Source: Stagnihabitans sp038231395 (GTDB taxonomy: Bacteria; Pseudomonadota; Alphaproteobacteria; Rhodobacterales; Rhodobacteraceae). From it: a stretch of DNA of 64,000 nucleotides. Made by a program: the position numbers and the translations under genes. Each line of letters starts with the position of its first letter. The stretch's first letter is position 1. Under the pieces are notes generated by a model. The model saw only the letters and a program-made list of their open reading frames with translations. It was not told the origin of the DNA and made no database searches. Location: contig JBBRLL010000002.1 of assembly GCA_038231395.1 (NCBI GenBank), positions 62,001 through 126,000 of the forward strand, given 5' to 3'. Positions 26,621 to 33,845 of this stretch are shown in pieces.

Positions 26621-27094
26621 ATGAGAACGCTCAAACGCAGTTTAAAATCGCAAACCCGGCCACGTCGCAATGGGGAAAGTGGCGTCACCCTGATAGAGAT
26701 GATGGTGGTTCTGGTCATCATCGGGATCGTGGCAGCCCTGATCGTGCCGAACGTCATTGGCCGCCCGGACGAAGCGCGCGTCGCCGTGGTCAAATCCGAC
26801 ATCCGCACGATCGCCGCCAGTCTGGAAATGTACCGGCTTGACGCCCGCAGCTACCCTACAACGCAACAAGGGTTGAAGGCGCTGATTGAAAAGCCGACCG
26901 AAACGCCGGTGCCAGACACTTGGGCCAAAGGCGGCTATTTGCCCAATCTCCCGACCGACCCATGGAGCAATCCCTATATCTATCAATCGCCTGCGGATGG
27001 TGCGGCCTATGCGCTGACCTCGCTTGGGGCTGATGGTGTGGCGGGGGGTGATGGGGTGAACGCCGACATCAGCACAGTCAAGAAGGGCGGCTGA
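26621..27094 (+). CDS. gspG: GspG major pseudopilin of type II secretion
   Basis: A 157-residue major pseudopilin. The leader ends NGESG, then VTLIEMMVVLVIIGIVAALIVPNVIGRPDEARV with Glu at +5. The globular part carries the conserved AVVKSDIRTIAASLEMYRLDARSYPTTQQGLKALIEKP and the calcium-loop region GGYLPNLPTDPWSNPYIYQSP ... SLGADGVAGGDGVNADI, all diagnostic for GspG. The start at 26621 has a GGGGA upstream; the frame is open 27 codons further but these have no leader character. First gene of the rightward operon G-H-I-C-D. Confidence 0.95.
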   Translation: MRTLKRSLKSQTRPRRNGESGVTLIEMMVVLVIIGIVAALIVPNVIGRPDEARVAVVKSDIRTIAASLEMYRLDARSYPTTQQGLKALIEKPTETPVPDTWAKGGYLPNLPTDPWSNPYIYQSPADGAAYALTSLGADGVAGGDGVNADISTVKKGG

Positions 27095-27096
27095 TC

Positions 27097-27567
27097 GTGG
27101 TCAGACAGGCAGAGGCCGGTGTGACCCTGATTGAAATGCTGGTGGTCTTGTCGATCATCAGCATCGCGGCGGGTGTGCTGACCTTGCAGTTTTCCAGCAT
27201 CGGCGGCGCCGATCCCAAAGCCGAGGCCGGACAGTTTGCCGAGGTTCTGACCCAAGCCGGTGAAGCAGCCCTGTACTCTGGCAATCCGAGTGCGCTGATC
27301 TGGTCGCAAAGCGGTTACCGTGTTGAAAACTTCAAGCCGGGTCTGGGTTGGCAAACAGCAGATGGCCATGGGCAGCACGACCTTGGCGCGGGACTTAGTT
27401 TGGGCCGAAGCGGCGGGCAGGATGGCCCGTTGATGATTGCGCCGGGCGGCATTGCGCTGCCGGCCCGGTTTGAGTTGCGCGGCAGTGGGGCCAAGTGGCT
27501 GGTGGATTTCAACGGGCTTTCCGCCGAAGTGGTTGCGCAGGGCGCAGATGGGCAGGCGGCACCATGA
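27097..27567 (+). CDS. gspH: GspH minor pseudopilin of type II secretion
   Basis: A 156-residue minor pseudopilin. A short leader (VRQAEAG) precedes VTLIEMLVVLSIISIAAGVLTLQF, with Glu at +5. The body has the GspH pattern GGADPKAEAGQFAEVLTQAGEAALYSGNPSALIWSQSGYRVENF. The start is a GTG two bases after the gspG stop. The first gene overlap with gspI is ATGA, so expression is coupled. GspH sits below the tip of the pseudopilus. Confidence 0.9.
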   Translation: MVRQAEAGVTLIEMLVVLSIISIAAGVLTLQFSSIGGADPKAEAGQFAEVLTQAGEAALYSGNPSALIWSQSGYRVENFKPGLGWQTADGHGQHDLGAGLSLGRSGGQDGPLMIAPGGIALPARFELRGSGAKWLVDFNGLSAEVVAQGADGQAAP

Positions 27568-27941
27568 CGCGCCAGCCGCAAGCCGGTTTCACCCTGATCG
27601 AGTCGCTGGTGGCGCTGGTCGTACTGGCGGTGACGTCGGTTGCCCTGTTGTCAGCAACCGAGGCCCATATCGCCCGGATCGGCGGATTAGAGACCAGAGC
27701 GGCGGCAGGTTGGGTGACCGAAAACCACCTTGCAGCCCTTTCGCTTGGGTTGCCGCCCGCGCAGACGAGTGCAAAAATGCTGGGCATTTCGTTTGATGTG
27801 ACCGAAGCGCAAACGCCCACACAGGATCCGGACCTGACGCAAGTTACCCTGACGGCCAGCGAAACCGGCACACACCAACCGTTTGGCCGTCTGATCGGTT
27901 TTGTGGCAAAGCCGCAGCCAGTGGCGCAGGTGGCACCATGA
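27564..27941 (+). CDS. gspI: GspI minor pseudopilin of type II secretion
   Basis: A 125-residue minor pseudopilin. The leader ends QPQAG, followed by FTLIESLVALVVLAVTSVALLSATEAHI with Glu at +5. The mature part has the GspI features RAAAGWVTENHLAAL and a short beta region. GspI starts tip-complex assembly with GspJ and GspK. It overlaps gspH by ATGA at its start and gspC by ATGA at its end. The longer open frame to 27495 lies inside gspH and is not used. Confidence 0.9.
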   Translation: MTRQPQAGFTLIESLVALVVLAVTSVALLSATEAHIARIGGLETRAAAGWVTENHLAALSLGLPPAQTSAKMLGISFDVTEAQTPTQDPDLTQVTLTASETGTHQPFGRLIGFVAKPQPVAQVAP

Positions 27942-28780
27942 TTTTGCGCCTTCCCGCTGGCGTGTTGCTGCTTGTGGCTCTTGGCAGTGCCGTTTCGGTC
28001 GCCGTTGCAGCTTTGCCTATCGTGTCGCGATTGTCCGCCGCCGATCAGGTCTGGACTGCCGCCGCCCGTGACGCGTCAAAAACCGCGCTGGTGGCATTGC
28101 GTGCCGATCTTTCGCCCATTCTGGAATTTGCGCCCTTCGGACGTGCCGTTGTTCAAACACCCGCCACCGACGCGCCAAAGGCGGGCGCAAAGTCCGTTTT
28201 GACGCTACAAGGCATTTCCGCCAGCCCGAATCCGTCTGGCTCTCGCGCCATCATTGCCGGAGGCGAGGGCCAAAGCGAAAGCTATGCCATCGGCGACACC
28301 GTTGCTCCGGGTCAAATCCTGAAGGGTATTGCTAACGACCACGTCATTCTGGATATTAGCGGCGAAACGCAACGGCTGGACTTCCCGACCGGACCTGCGG
28401 CGTTGAACACTGCCGCAGCAGCCCCAACCGGTTCGACCAAATTGCAAAACCTGATCCCATCGGCACAAACGGCGCCAGACGATCTCGCCGGGACCATAAC
28501 GGCGTTGCGCGATCAGCTTCAGCGCAATCCGCAGGCGGTGCTGGATCGGTACGGTATCACCGCGACGGGCGAGGGCTACAAGATCAGTGACCGCACTCCG
28601 GATGCGATCCTGCAAGTCGGGCTGGAGCCCGGCGATCTGGTCACCGGTTTGAATGGCCACAAGGTTGGTGCCCTTTTGGCTGACCGTGCCGTCCTCGATG
28701 AGGTTGCTGGCTCGGGTCAGGCTGAAATCGTCGTTCAGCGTGCTGGACAATCGATTTCACTGTCCGTGCCGTTGCAATGA
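27938..28780 (+). CDS. gspC: GspC inner-membrane protein of type II secretion
   Basis: A 280-residue bitopic protein: one N-terminal helix (about residues 5-28), a periplasmic homology region (SVLTLQGISASPNPSGSRAIIAGGEGQSESYAIGDTVAPGQILKGIANDHVILD, about 85-140) that contacts secretin, and a C-terminal PDZ-like domain (RYGITATGEGYKISDRTPDAILQVGLEPGDLVTGLNG, about 205-245). These are the defining parts of GspC, which links the inner-membrane platform to GspD and helps select substrates. It overlaps gspI (ATGA) and gspD (ATGATGA). Confidence 0.9.
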   Translation: MILRLPAGVLLLVALGSAVSVAVAALPIVSRLSAADQVWTAAARDASKTALVALRADLSPILEFAPFGRAVVQTPATDAPKAGAKSVLTLQGISASPNPSGSRAIIAGGEGQSESYAIGDTVAPGQILKGIANDHVILDISGETQRLDFPTGPAALNTAAAAPTGSTKLQNLIPSAQTAPDDLAGTITALRDQLQRNPQAVLDRYGITATGEGYKISDRTPDAILQVGLEPGDLVTGLNGHKVGALLADRAVLDEVAGSGQAEIVVQRAGQSISLSVPLQ

Positions 28781-30819
28781 TGAACCTCCTGCGTCTGTTC
28801 GGATTGGTCATGGCCGTTCTGCTCTGGTCCGGTGCTGCCTTCGCCCAAGACGCCGCACCCTTGGAGGTGCCGCAGACCTACACGATCAACCTGCGCGACG
28901 CGGACATCAAGGCGCTGTCGGAACAGGTGTCGCAGATCACCGGGCGGACGCTGGTGCTTGACCCCACGGTCAGCGGGGCTGTGACTGTTATTTCAGCGCA
29001 AACGCTTGACAAGGACGGGGTGTGGGAATTGTACCAGTCCGTCCTTGGCGGTCAGGGCTTTGCCGCCATGCCGTCTGGGACGATCTGGCGCGTGGTCCCG
29101 CTCGCCTCGATCCGTGAGGGCGGCGGCACGATCACCGGCGATCCGGGGCAAACACCGCCCGGCAAGCTGGATGTGATCACCCGCCTGATCGTGCTGAAAA
29201 ACTTCCCCGCCGAGACGGCCGTGGCCGCACTGCGCCCGTTGGTTGCCAGCTTTGGCTATATCGAGGCGGTTGTGGACACCAACACCTTGGTCATCACCGA
29301 TACCGCCGACAACGTCAGACGGATCGAGGCAATTGCCCGCAACCTGGACATGGGCAACCAGATGAAGACCTATACGATCCACCTCGCACATGCCGACGCA
29401 ATTGAGGTGGGGGCTGCGATTGCCAATGTGCTGGGCACGCCCGCAGGGGCCAGCGGCCCGCATGTCGGAGTGGAGGCCGGCTCCAACCTGTTGCTGCTGA
29501 CCTCTGATGAGGCGACCTTCAGGATGGTCAGCAACCTTGTGACCGAAATGGATGTGCCGGCGCGGGTTGCCGCTAATGCCGATCCGGTGACGCGGGTTTA
29601 CCGCCTGAAATTCGCCGATGCGGCGGCGCTGACCGAGGTGTTGCGTGGGCTGGTTGGCGGTCAGACGACCGAAGTGACCAACCCGGTGGCCGCTTCCTTG
29701 CAAGACAGCAACGCCAGCAAAGTCGCCACCACCACCGCTGTAGCGCCGCCCATCGCCGCCGCTGCGCCTGCTGCCGCTGGCAACATCACCATTCAGGCGG
29801 CGCTGGAAACCAACGCCATCGTGGTGCGGGCCCCGGCTGGCGCGCAGGCCGACATTGCCGGACTGATCAACCAGCTGGACACCCGCCGCCCGCAAGTTCT
29901 GATCGAGGCCGCCATCGTCGAAGTCTCCGGCGATGTTTCGGAAGCTTTGGGTGTGCAGCTTGGCCTCGGCGGTGCCACTCCGGCGGGCGGGTTTGCTGCA
30001 AGCTCTTTCTCGGCCGGGGGGCAGACTTTGAAGAACATCCTGACCCTTTTGGGCGCGCCCGCTGCCGGTAAAGTCAGCAACGAAGGGCTGAGCCTTGGCC
30101 TGTCAGGTGGCAATGACTTTGGCATTCTGATCCAGGCGCTTTCGCAATCAACCAAGGCCAACCTTCTGTCCACCCCCAGCATCACCACACTGGACAATCA
30201 GCCTGCCGAAATCATCGTCGGTCAGAACGTCCCGTTCCGCACCGGATCCTTTTCGACCGACGGAAACACGACGACGCCGTTCACCACCATCGAACGTAAA
30301 GATGTCGGTCTGACCATGCGCGTCGTGCCACGGGTCAATTCCGGCGACGTGGTCCAGCTTGAAATCAGTCAGGAGGTGTCGTCGCTGGCAACCTCGACGA
30401 TTGCGGGGGCTGCCGACCTGATCACCAACCGGCGGAGCATAAAGACCACGGTTCTGGCCGACAACGGCGGCACCATCGTCTTGGGCGGTTTGATCACCGA
30501 TGACCGCCAACAGCTGAATTCGCGGGTGCCGGGCCTGTCGCGGTTGCCGTTGATCGGACCGCTGTTCCACTCCAAGAACTCAAGCGGGCGGACCCAGACG
30601 CTGTTTGTCTTTCTGCGCCCGACGATTCTGCGCGGCCGCAGCGATACGGCCGTTGTAACGGGCGACCGGGTGCAGAAACTGAACGCCATCTCGGCTGATA
30701 CCAGGGCCATCTTGCCGCCGCTCGCCAGACCGCAGGCCCCGTTGACCGCAATCCGGCCCAAACCGGCTCCACACAAACCTGCATCCGCATCCAAGGTTGA
30801 AATCGGGGGTGTGTATTGA
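28777..30819 (+). CDS. gspD: GspD secretin, outer-membrane channel of type II secretion
   Basis: A 680-residue secretin. Signal peptide to about residue 24 (SGAAFAQ), then the N0 domain (YTINLRDADIKALSEQVSQITGRTLVLDP), N1-N3 domains (FGYIEAVVDTNTLVITDTADNVRRIEAI; YTIHLAHADAIEVGAAIANVL), and the secretin core with RRPQVLIEAAIVEVSGDVSEALGVQ, LLSTPSITTLDNQPAEIIVGQNVPF and VPGLSRLPLIGPLFHSKNSSGRTQTLFVFLRPTIL. An Ala/Thr/Pro-rich linker of about 50 residues (near 310-335) interrupts N3, as in many secretins. It is the outer-membrane gate. No pilotin gene (gspS) is seen nearby. Confidence 0.96.
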   Translation: MMNLLRLFGLVMAVLLWSGAAFAQDAAPLEVPQTYTINLRDADIKALSEQVSQITGRTLVLDPTVSGAVTVISAQTLDKDGVWELYQSVLGGQGFAAMPSGTIWRVVPLASIREGGGTITGDPGQTPPGKLDVITRLIVLKNFPAETAVAALRPLVASFGYIEAVVDTNTLVITDTADNVRRIEAIARNLDMGNQMKTYTIHLAHADAIEVGAAIANVLGTPAGASGPHVGVEAGSNLLLLTSDEATFRMVSNLVTEMDVPARVAANADPVTRVYRLKFADAAALTEVLRGLVGGQTTEVTNPVAASLQDSNASKVATTTAVAPPIAAAAPAAAGNITIQAALETNAIVVRAPAGAQADIAGLINQLDTRRPQVLIEAAIVEVSGDVSEALGVQLGLGGATPAGGFAASSFSAGGQTLKNILTLLGAPAAGKVSNEGLSLGLSGGNDFGILIQALSQSTKANLLSTPSITTLDNQPAEIIVGQNVPFRTGSFSTDGNTTTPFTTIERKDVGLTMRVVPRVNSGDVVQLEISQEVSSLATSTIAGAADLITNRRSIKTTVLADNGGTIVLGGLITDDRQQLNSRVPGLSRLPLIGPLFHSKNSSGRTQTLFVFLRPTILRGRSDTAVVTGDRVQKLNAISADTRAILPPLARPQAPLTAIRPKPAPHKPASASKVEIGGVY

Positions 30820-32045
30820 CCAGTGTGCCGCACATCAACCCGTCACCGGGGGGCAGATCGACACGACTGGGCTTTCTGGCTGTGTTGGGGATTGCGGTGG
30901 CATTGGTCGTGGCGGGCGTGATTTGGAACCCCGCCAAAGACGCCCTTCTGCGCGGCGAAACCATCGCCCCGGATACGGTGGTGGCCCGTGTGCAGACCGC
31001 AGGTCAGGCCTATTCCGAGGCGTTGCGCAGTCTGTTGAAAGCGACACGCGCCGATCCCGCCGACCTTTTGGCCGCCAAAAACGCCGCCCGCGCCACGATC
31101 AACGAGGGCCGCGATGCTGGCGATTCGCGCATGGTGGGTGCGGCTTTGGGCATTCTGCGCCCGTTCCTTGTCAATCCTGACGCAGAGACGCTGTACCTTG
31201 CCGCCACCGCCCGTCAGTATCAACATGACTTCCACGGCGCGCTGAAACTGCTGGATCAGGCGCTGCAACTGGACCCCGGCTACGTGAACGCACGGCTGAG
31301 CCGCGCCACGATCCAGACCGTTTTGGGTTATTACGACTTGGCGAAACAGGACTGCCGCCAGATCAATGGTCTGCGTGGCGTGGCCTTCCTGTGTCAGGCG
31401 ACTGCCTTGTTGCTGACCGATCAGGCCCCGGCGCTGGCTCAACGACTGACCCTGATGGCCGACCACCCGGAGCTGCTTGACCCCGCCCTGAAAACCTGGG
31501 CGCTTGGCCTCTTGGGCGAGATTGCTGAAACCACGGGCGATAGCGCCCACGCCCGCGACTATTTCACCCAAGTGCTGGCGATTGATCCCAAAGCGATCCG
31601 CGAACGGTTGATCCTCGCCGATCTTCTGTTGCACGATGGCATGGCAACGCAAGTGCCCGCCCTGCTTGCCCAAGCACCACCCACGGACGGCGTGCTGATC
31701 CGCCGCGTTCTGGCAGCGATGGCGTCGGGTGGCAAAGATGACGCCGACCGCGCCGAACTGGCGAAACGGGTGCAGCTAAATCTGGACCTTGGCCTCAGCG
31801 CGCACGCCCGTGAAGAAGCGCGCTATTTCCTTGAAATCGCCCACGATCCCGCAATGGCCCTGTCGCGTGCGCAAGTGAACTGGGCCCTGCAACATGAATT
31901 TGAGGACGCCAAACTGCTGATCGACGCCGCCGTGTCCGCAGGCCAACCCGCTGCCGCACGGCCTGTGGTGGACTGGATGCAAGCGCAAAAGGTGACTGCC
32001 GCAGCCCTTGTGATCCCCGATGCCGTCAAGACGGCAGCGCCGTGA
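30816..32045 (+). CDS. Membrane-anchored TPR protein, in the gsp operon
   Basis: A 409-residue protein with one N-terminal membrane helix (about residues 18-38, LGFLAVLGIAVALVVAGVIW) and TPR-like helical repeats in the rest (for example YLAATARQYQHDFHGALKLLDQALQLDPGYVNARLSRATIQTVLGYYDLAKQDC and GDSAHARDYFTQVLAIDPKAIRERLILADLL). It starts at a TTG that overlaps the gspD stop (TTGA), so it is co-expressed with the secretion genes. It may act as a scaffold in the secretion apparatus or in handling its cargo; no activity can be assigned from sequence. Confidence 0.8.
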   Translation: MTSVPHINPSPGGRSTRLGFLAVLGIAVALVVAGVIWNPAKDALLRGETIAPDTVVARVQTAGQAYSEALRSLLKATRADPADLLAAKNAARATINEGRDAGDSRMVGAALGILRPFLVNPDAETLYLAATARQYQHDFHGALKLLDQALQLDPGYVNARLSRATIQTVLGYYDLAKQDCRQINGLRGVAFLCQATALLLTDQAPALAQRLTLMADHPELLDPALKTWALGLLGEIAETTGDSAHARDYFTQVLAIDPKAIRERLILADLLLHDGMATQVPALLAQAPPTDGVLIRRVLAAMASGGKDDADRAELAKRVQLNLDLGLSAHAREEARYFLEIAHDPAMALSRAQVNWALQHEFEDAKLLIDAAVSAGQPAAARPVVDWMQAQKVTAAALVIPDAVKTAAP

Positions 32046-33133
32046 TCCGCTGGCTGGCGTCCCTTCTGTTGGCCCTGTGCCTTGTGACCGGTTTGGCGCA
32101 AGCCCATGAAACCACCCGCTCTTACGTCAAGCTTGACCGCGACGGCGCCCAAGTCAACCTGCGGATCCGGGTTGCCTTTCGTGACATCGAGGTTGCGGTC
32201 TGGATCGACGAGGATCTTGACGGCGCGATCACCTGGGCCGAGGTGCAGCGCCGCCTTGACACGATTTCCGACTACCTGCTTGCTGGTTTTTCGTTGGACG
32301 GCGGTGGTCCTTGCAGCCTTGCCCGCACCCGGGCCGATGTGTCGGACGGTGGCGGCATCGCCTATCTTGACGTCTATTTTGCGGGCACCTGCCCGGATGC
32401 CGACAAGCCGCTGTTGGCCACGTCGCGGCTGTTCACGGAAATTGATCCCGACCACCGGATGTTTCTGAGCGCGCAAGTCAGGGGTGCCACCACCACCACA
32501 TTGCTGAGTGCGGCCAGCCCGACCGTCACCATCACCGGAGCGTCCGGCGGTTATCTGGCGTCCTTCGCCACCTATTTTCTGGCGGGGATCGAGCATCTTT
32601 TAGGCGGGCTGGATCATATGGCCTTCCTTTTGGTCCTGATCCTGCCCGCCATCTGCAACCCCGGCAAGGGCCGGGAGGCATTTCTCGGCGTGTTGGCCGC
32701 CGTGACCGGATTTACGATCGCCCACGCCCTGACGCTGACCGCCGTCCTGTCCAACCTGCTGCGCCCGCCAACCGGTTTGATAGAGGCTTTGATCGCGCTG
32801 ACCATCATCATCACCGCCATCGACAATATCCGGCCCTTCATCCCCGCTCCACGTGCCGCTATGGCGGCGGCCTTTGGTATCATCCACGGCTGCGGTTTTG
32901 CGGCGGCACTGGGATCGCTTGATCTGGACGGCTGGGGGTTCGTGGCGGCGCTTGTCGGCTTCAACCTCGGCATCGAGGCCGCGCAAGTTGCATTGGTGTT
33001 GGTGGCAATGCCCCTGCTGTATTACTTTGGTGCAGGACGATTGGTGTTGCGGCTTGGCAGCGCCCTGACCGGACTGGCGGGGATGTGGTGGATTTGGCAA
33101 AGACTTGGCGCAATCCTGGTTTTTCACTTCTGA
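32042..33133 (+). CDS. HupE/UreJ-family membrane protein
   Basis: A 363-residue protein with a signal peptide ending LAQA, an exported N-terminal domain of about 160 residues with two cysteines, and about six C-terminal membrane helices. The first conserved helix pair has the HupE/UreJ signature EHLLGGLDHMAFLLVLILPA, followed by GFTIAHALTLTAV and AFGIIHGCGFAAAL with conserved histidines, which suggests metal binding or transport (nickel/cobalt in the type members). There is no hydrogenase or urease gene here. The GTG start overlaps the TPR stop (GTGA). Its linkage to the secretion and DUF4331 genes suggests an accessory role; the substrate is unknown. Confidence 0.85.
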   Translation: MIRWLASLLLALCLVTGLAQAHETTRSYVKLDRDGAQVNLRIRVAFRDIEVAVWIDEDLDGAITWAEVQRRLDTISDYLLAGFSLDGGGPCSLARTRADVSDGGGIAYLDVYFAGTCPDADKPLLATSRLFTEIDPDHRMFLSAQVRGATTTTLLSAASPTVTITGASGGYLASFATYFLAGIEHLLGGLDHMAFLLVLILPAICNPGKGREAFLGVLAAVTGFTIAHALTLTAVLSNLLRPPTGLIEALIALTIIITAIDNIRPFIPAPRAAMAAAFGIIHGCGFAAALGSLDLDGWGFVAALVGFNLGIEAAQVALVLVAMPLLYYFGAGRLVLRLGSALTGLAGMWWIWQRLGAILVFHF

Positions 33134-33326
33134 CGCACGATCCCGCTTTGTGATCTGCCGTAGCAGTGTCGGCCCTGCCCGGCGCATCAGACCGGAATTG
33201 CGCGGTGAAACGTCACAACAGACCCAAGCTCCTGTTACAAAATAAAGGCAAAACTGCTCGCAAATGAACGCCGTTTCGGCTAGCATCAGGCGTCACCATC
33301 TGAAGCCGTTAACGGGAGACCAGTGT

Positions 33327-33812
33327 ATGCCGAAAGGTGATCTGACTGCCGTCCAGCAAGAGTTTCTTGAAAACTATCTGGATGCCGAATTCCCCGAACC
33401 GGATGAGACGACAGCCCTTTTTGACGCGGTTGATTTCGCAGAGTTGGGCCTTGCCGACATCTGGCTTCTGGGCCGCACGGCCGCGGATTCGGCGATTTCG
33501 GCGCTTCAGGCGGAACTGGAAAAGGATGACGACCCGAACCTGCAAAGGATCGCCCAGTTCGGCATGCAGGATTTGACCGATGGTCATCAGGTCAAAGTCA
33601 CCAAGGCCATGTTGGGCTACAACTCTGCGGCACCGGGTGACCGTCCGGGTCAGATAGCGCCTTTGCTTGCGGCGCTGGCCGATCTGGAAACGCATCTGGA
33701 AAAATCCGAACTTGTGACGCTGCTTGAGGATAACGCCTGGGATATCCCGGTTGCGATCCGCACGCCGCTGAACCGGGCGATTGCCCAGATGCGCGCCAAG
33801 ATGACCGCCTGA
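33327..33812 (+). CDS. Unrecognised acidic 161-aa protein, first gene of a three-gene module
   Basis: I do not recognise this family. The protein is small and acidic, with an N-terminal helix-like MPKGDLTAVQQEFLENYL and several Asp/Glu clusters (EFPEPDETT, EKDDDPN), no signal peptide and no membrane segment. The start at 33327 is chosen because a GGGAGA lies upstream; the frame is open 21 codons further up. It is followed at 33 bp by the 909-residue coiled-coil gene, so it is probably the first gene of one operon. Its size and charge would suit a chaperone or inhibitor of the large partners, but this is only inference. Confidence 0.75.
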   Translation: MPKGDLTAVQQEFLENYLDAEFPEPDETTALFDAVDFAELGLADIWLLGRTAADSAISALQAELEKDDDPNLQRIAQFGMQDLTDGHQVKVTKAMLGYNSAAPGDRPGQIAPLLAALADLETHLEKSELVTLLEDNAWDIPVAIRTPLNRAIAQMRAKMTA

Positions 33813-33845
33813 AGAAGTTGCCGCTGAGCCGAGGAGAAGGCCAAG

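Noticed and set aside
33134..33326. Mobile-element boundary before the three-gene module
   Set aside because: I found no tRNA, no inverted or direct repeat pair and no transposase or integrase near the module; only base composition hints at transfer.
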